From an uncultured Clostridium sp. (GTDB taxonomy: Bacteria; Bacillota; Clostridia; Lachnospirales; Lachnospiraceae), in NCBI GenBank assembly GCA_945946715.1, contig CAMEWU010000137.1, forward strand, positions 1 through 6,468: a DNA stretch of 6,468 nucleotides, written 5' to 3'. The notes below the pieces were generated by a model. The model made no database searches. It had not been told where the DNA came from and saw nothing but the letters and a program-made list of their open reading frames with translations. Of this stretch, positions 5,807 through 6,468 are shown piece after piece. The stretch's first letter is position 1, and the number at the start of each line of letters is the position of its first letter. The translations under genes and the position numbers were made by a program.

Positions 5807-6468
5807 GATTAAGAATCTGACGAAAACCTATAAAGGAGGAGCTTCGGCGGTGAAGGATTTAACACTGACCGTACAAGACGGAGATATTTATGGCTTTATC
5901 GGTCATAATGGAGCAGGTAAAACTACTACCATAAAAAGTATTGTAGGAATTCATGAATTTGATCAGGGAGAGATTTTTGTCGATGGGAAGGACGTAGTGA
6001 AGGAACCCCTTGCCTGCAAACAGATTATGGCATACATTCCTGACAACCCGGACATTTATGAGTACCTGACCGGAATTCAATATCTGAATTTCATTGCTGA
6101 TGTATATGGAATTTCCAAGGAAGAGAGAGAAGAACGAATTCAAAAGGAAGCAGAAGATTTTGGTATTCTTTCTGCTTTAGGAGATTTAATCTCCACCTAT
6201 TCCCATGGTATGAAGCAGAAGCTTGCTATTATTGGTGCTTTGATTCATGAGCCGAAACTGCTAATTCTGGATGAGCCTTTTGTAGGGCTTGACCCGGAGG
6301 CCTCTCTGATATTGAAAGAGAAGATGCATGCACTCTGTGAAAAGGGAAGTGCTATTTTCTTTTCCACCCATGTGTTGGAAGTGGCAGAAAAGTTATGCAA
6401 CCGTATAGCTGTTATTTCCAAAGGAAAGTTGATGGTAGAGGGGGATACCAAGACTCTGACCAAAGACA
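5799..6468 (+). CDS. ABC transporter ATP-binding protein (ABC-2 type exporter), 3' end outside window
   Basis: The frame is open from the ATG at 5799 to the window end, giving 223 visible residues, with no in-frame stop. All nucleotide-binding motifs are present in order: Walker A GHNGAGKTT (35-43), a Q-loop region YIPDNPDIYEYLTG (79-92), ABC signature YSHGMKQKL (134-142), Walker B LLILDEP (154-160), D-loop GLDP (163-166) and H-loop STHVLE (189-194). The Q-loop carries Asp at residue 82 where Gln is usual, and the signature reads YSHGM instead of LSGGQ. Such variants occur in the drug, antibiotic-peptide and lipid exporter ATPases of the CcmA/BcrA/YtrB kind. The protein would power export through a separate membrane permease, expected just downstream. 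AGGGAGGAG (5783-5791) lies 7 nt before the ATG, inside the regulator gene, and the two genes overlap by 8 bp. Perhaps 10 to 80 residues are missing at the C-terminus. The substrate cannot be predicted. Confidence 0.94.
   Translation, partial: MLEIKNLTKTYKGGASAVKDLTLTVQDGDIYGFIGHNGAGKTTTIKSIVGIHEFDQGEIFVDGKDVVKEPLACKQIMAYIPDNPDIYEYLTGIQYLNFIADVYGISKEEREERIQKEAEDFGILSALGDLISTYSHGMKQKLAIIGALIHEPKLLILDEPFVGLDPEASLILKEKMHALCEKGSAIFFSTHVLEVAEKLCNRIAVISKGKLMVEGDTKTLTKD

Noticed and set aside
5859..6463. Minus-strand ORFs opposite the ABC ATPase
   Set aside because: The + strand encodes all ABC ATPase motifs in order without a stop; the minus-strand frames have no domain signs.
1..6468. Insertion sequences, CRISPR arrays, tRNA or rRNA genes, riboswitches
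   Set aside because: I saw no transposase motifs, terminal inverted repeats, spacer-repeat arrays, tRNA-like folds or conserved riboswitch cores in the gaps.

Overview
The window looks like ordinary chromosome from a low-GC Firmicute, most likely a gut Clostridia species close to Lachnospiraceae. That rests on AT-rich DNA, strong AGGAG-type ribosome binding sites, long U-tailed hairpin terminators, and the gene families present. The genus assignment is an inference from style, not a search. All six supported genes lie on the + strand and fall into four units.

Unit 1 (1-443) is the 3' end of a MATE-family multidrug/cation antiporter whose start lies outside the window. Unit 2 (about 512-2730) is a two-gene signalling operon: a LytTR-type response regulator overlapping by 4 bp a GHKL-family (AgrC-like) membrane histidine kinase. 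A 9-bp direct repeat with a 12-bp gap sits just upstream of a TATAAT box, the layout used by LytTR regulators. A 17-bp hairpin with a U-rich tail closes the operon. No agrB/agrD-like processing protein or thiolactone prepeptide gene was found beside it.

Unit 3 (about 2729-4644) is a single gene for a Na+/phosphate cotransporter with a C-terminal PhoU-like domain. Its upstream region carries four to five hexamers related to TTTACA at exact 11-bp spacing. This matches a PhoP (Pho) box placed where an activator would sit, so the gene is probably induced by phosphate starvation. A strong intrinsic terminator follows.

Unit 4 (4661 to the window end) is an XRE-type helix-turn-helix regulator with a long helical C-terminal region, overlapping by 8 bp the ATPase gene of an ABC exporter. 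The ATPase runs off the end of the window; a membrane permease gene would be expected next. The terminator of unit 3 runs right up to the ribosome binding site of unit 4. The unit 4 promoter must therefore lie in or before that hairpin, or transcription must read through it.

I see no mobile elements, CRISPR arrays, tRNA or rRNA genes, and no clearly novel multi-gene system. The most useful new observations are the cis-regulatory layouts: the Pho-box array, the LytTR repeats, and the terminator/leader overlap. No gap between genes exceeds about 220 bases.
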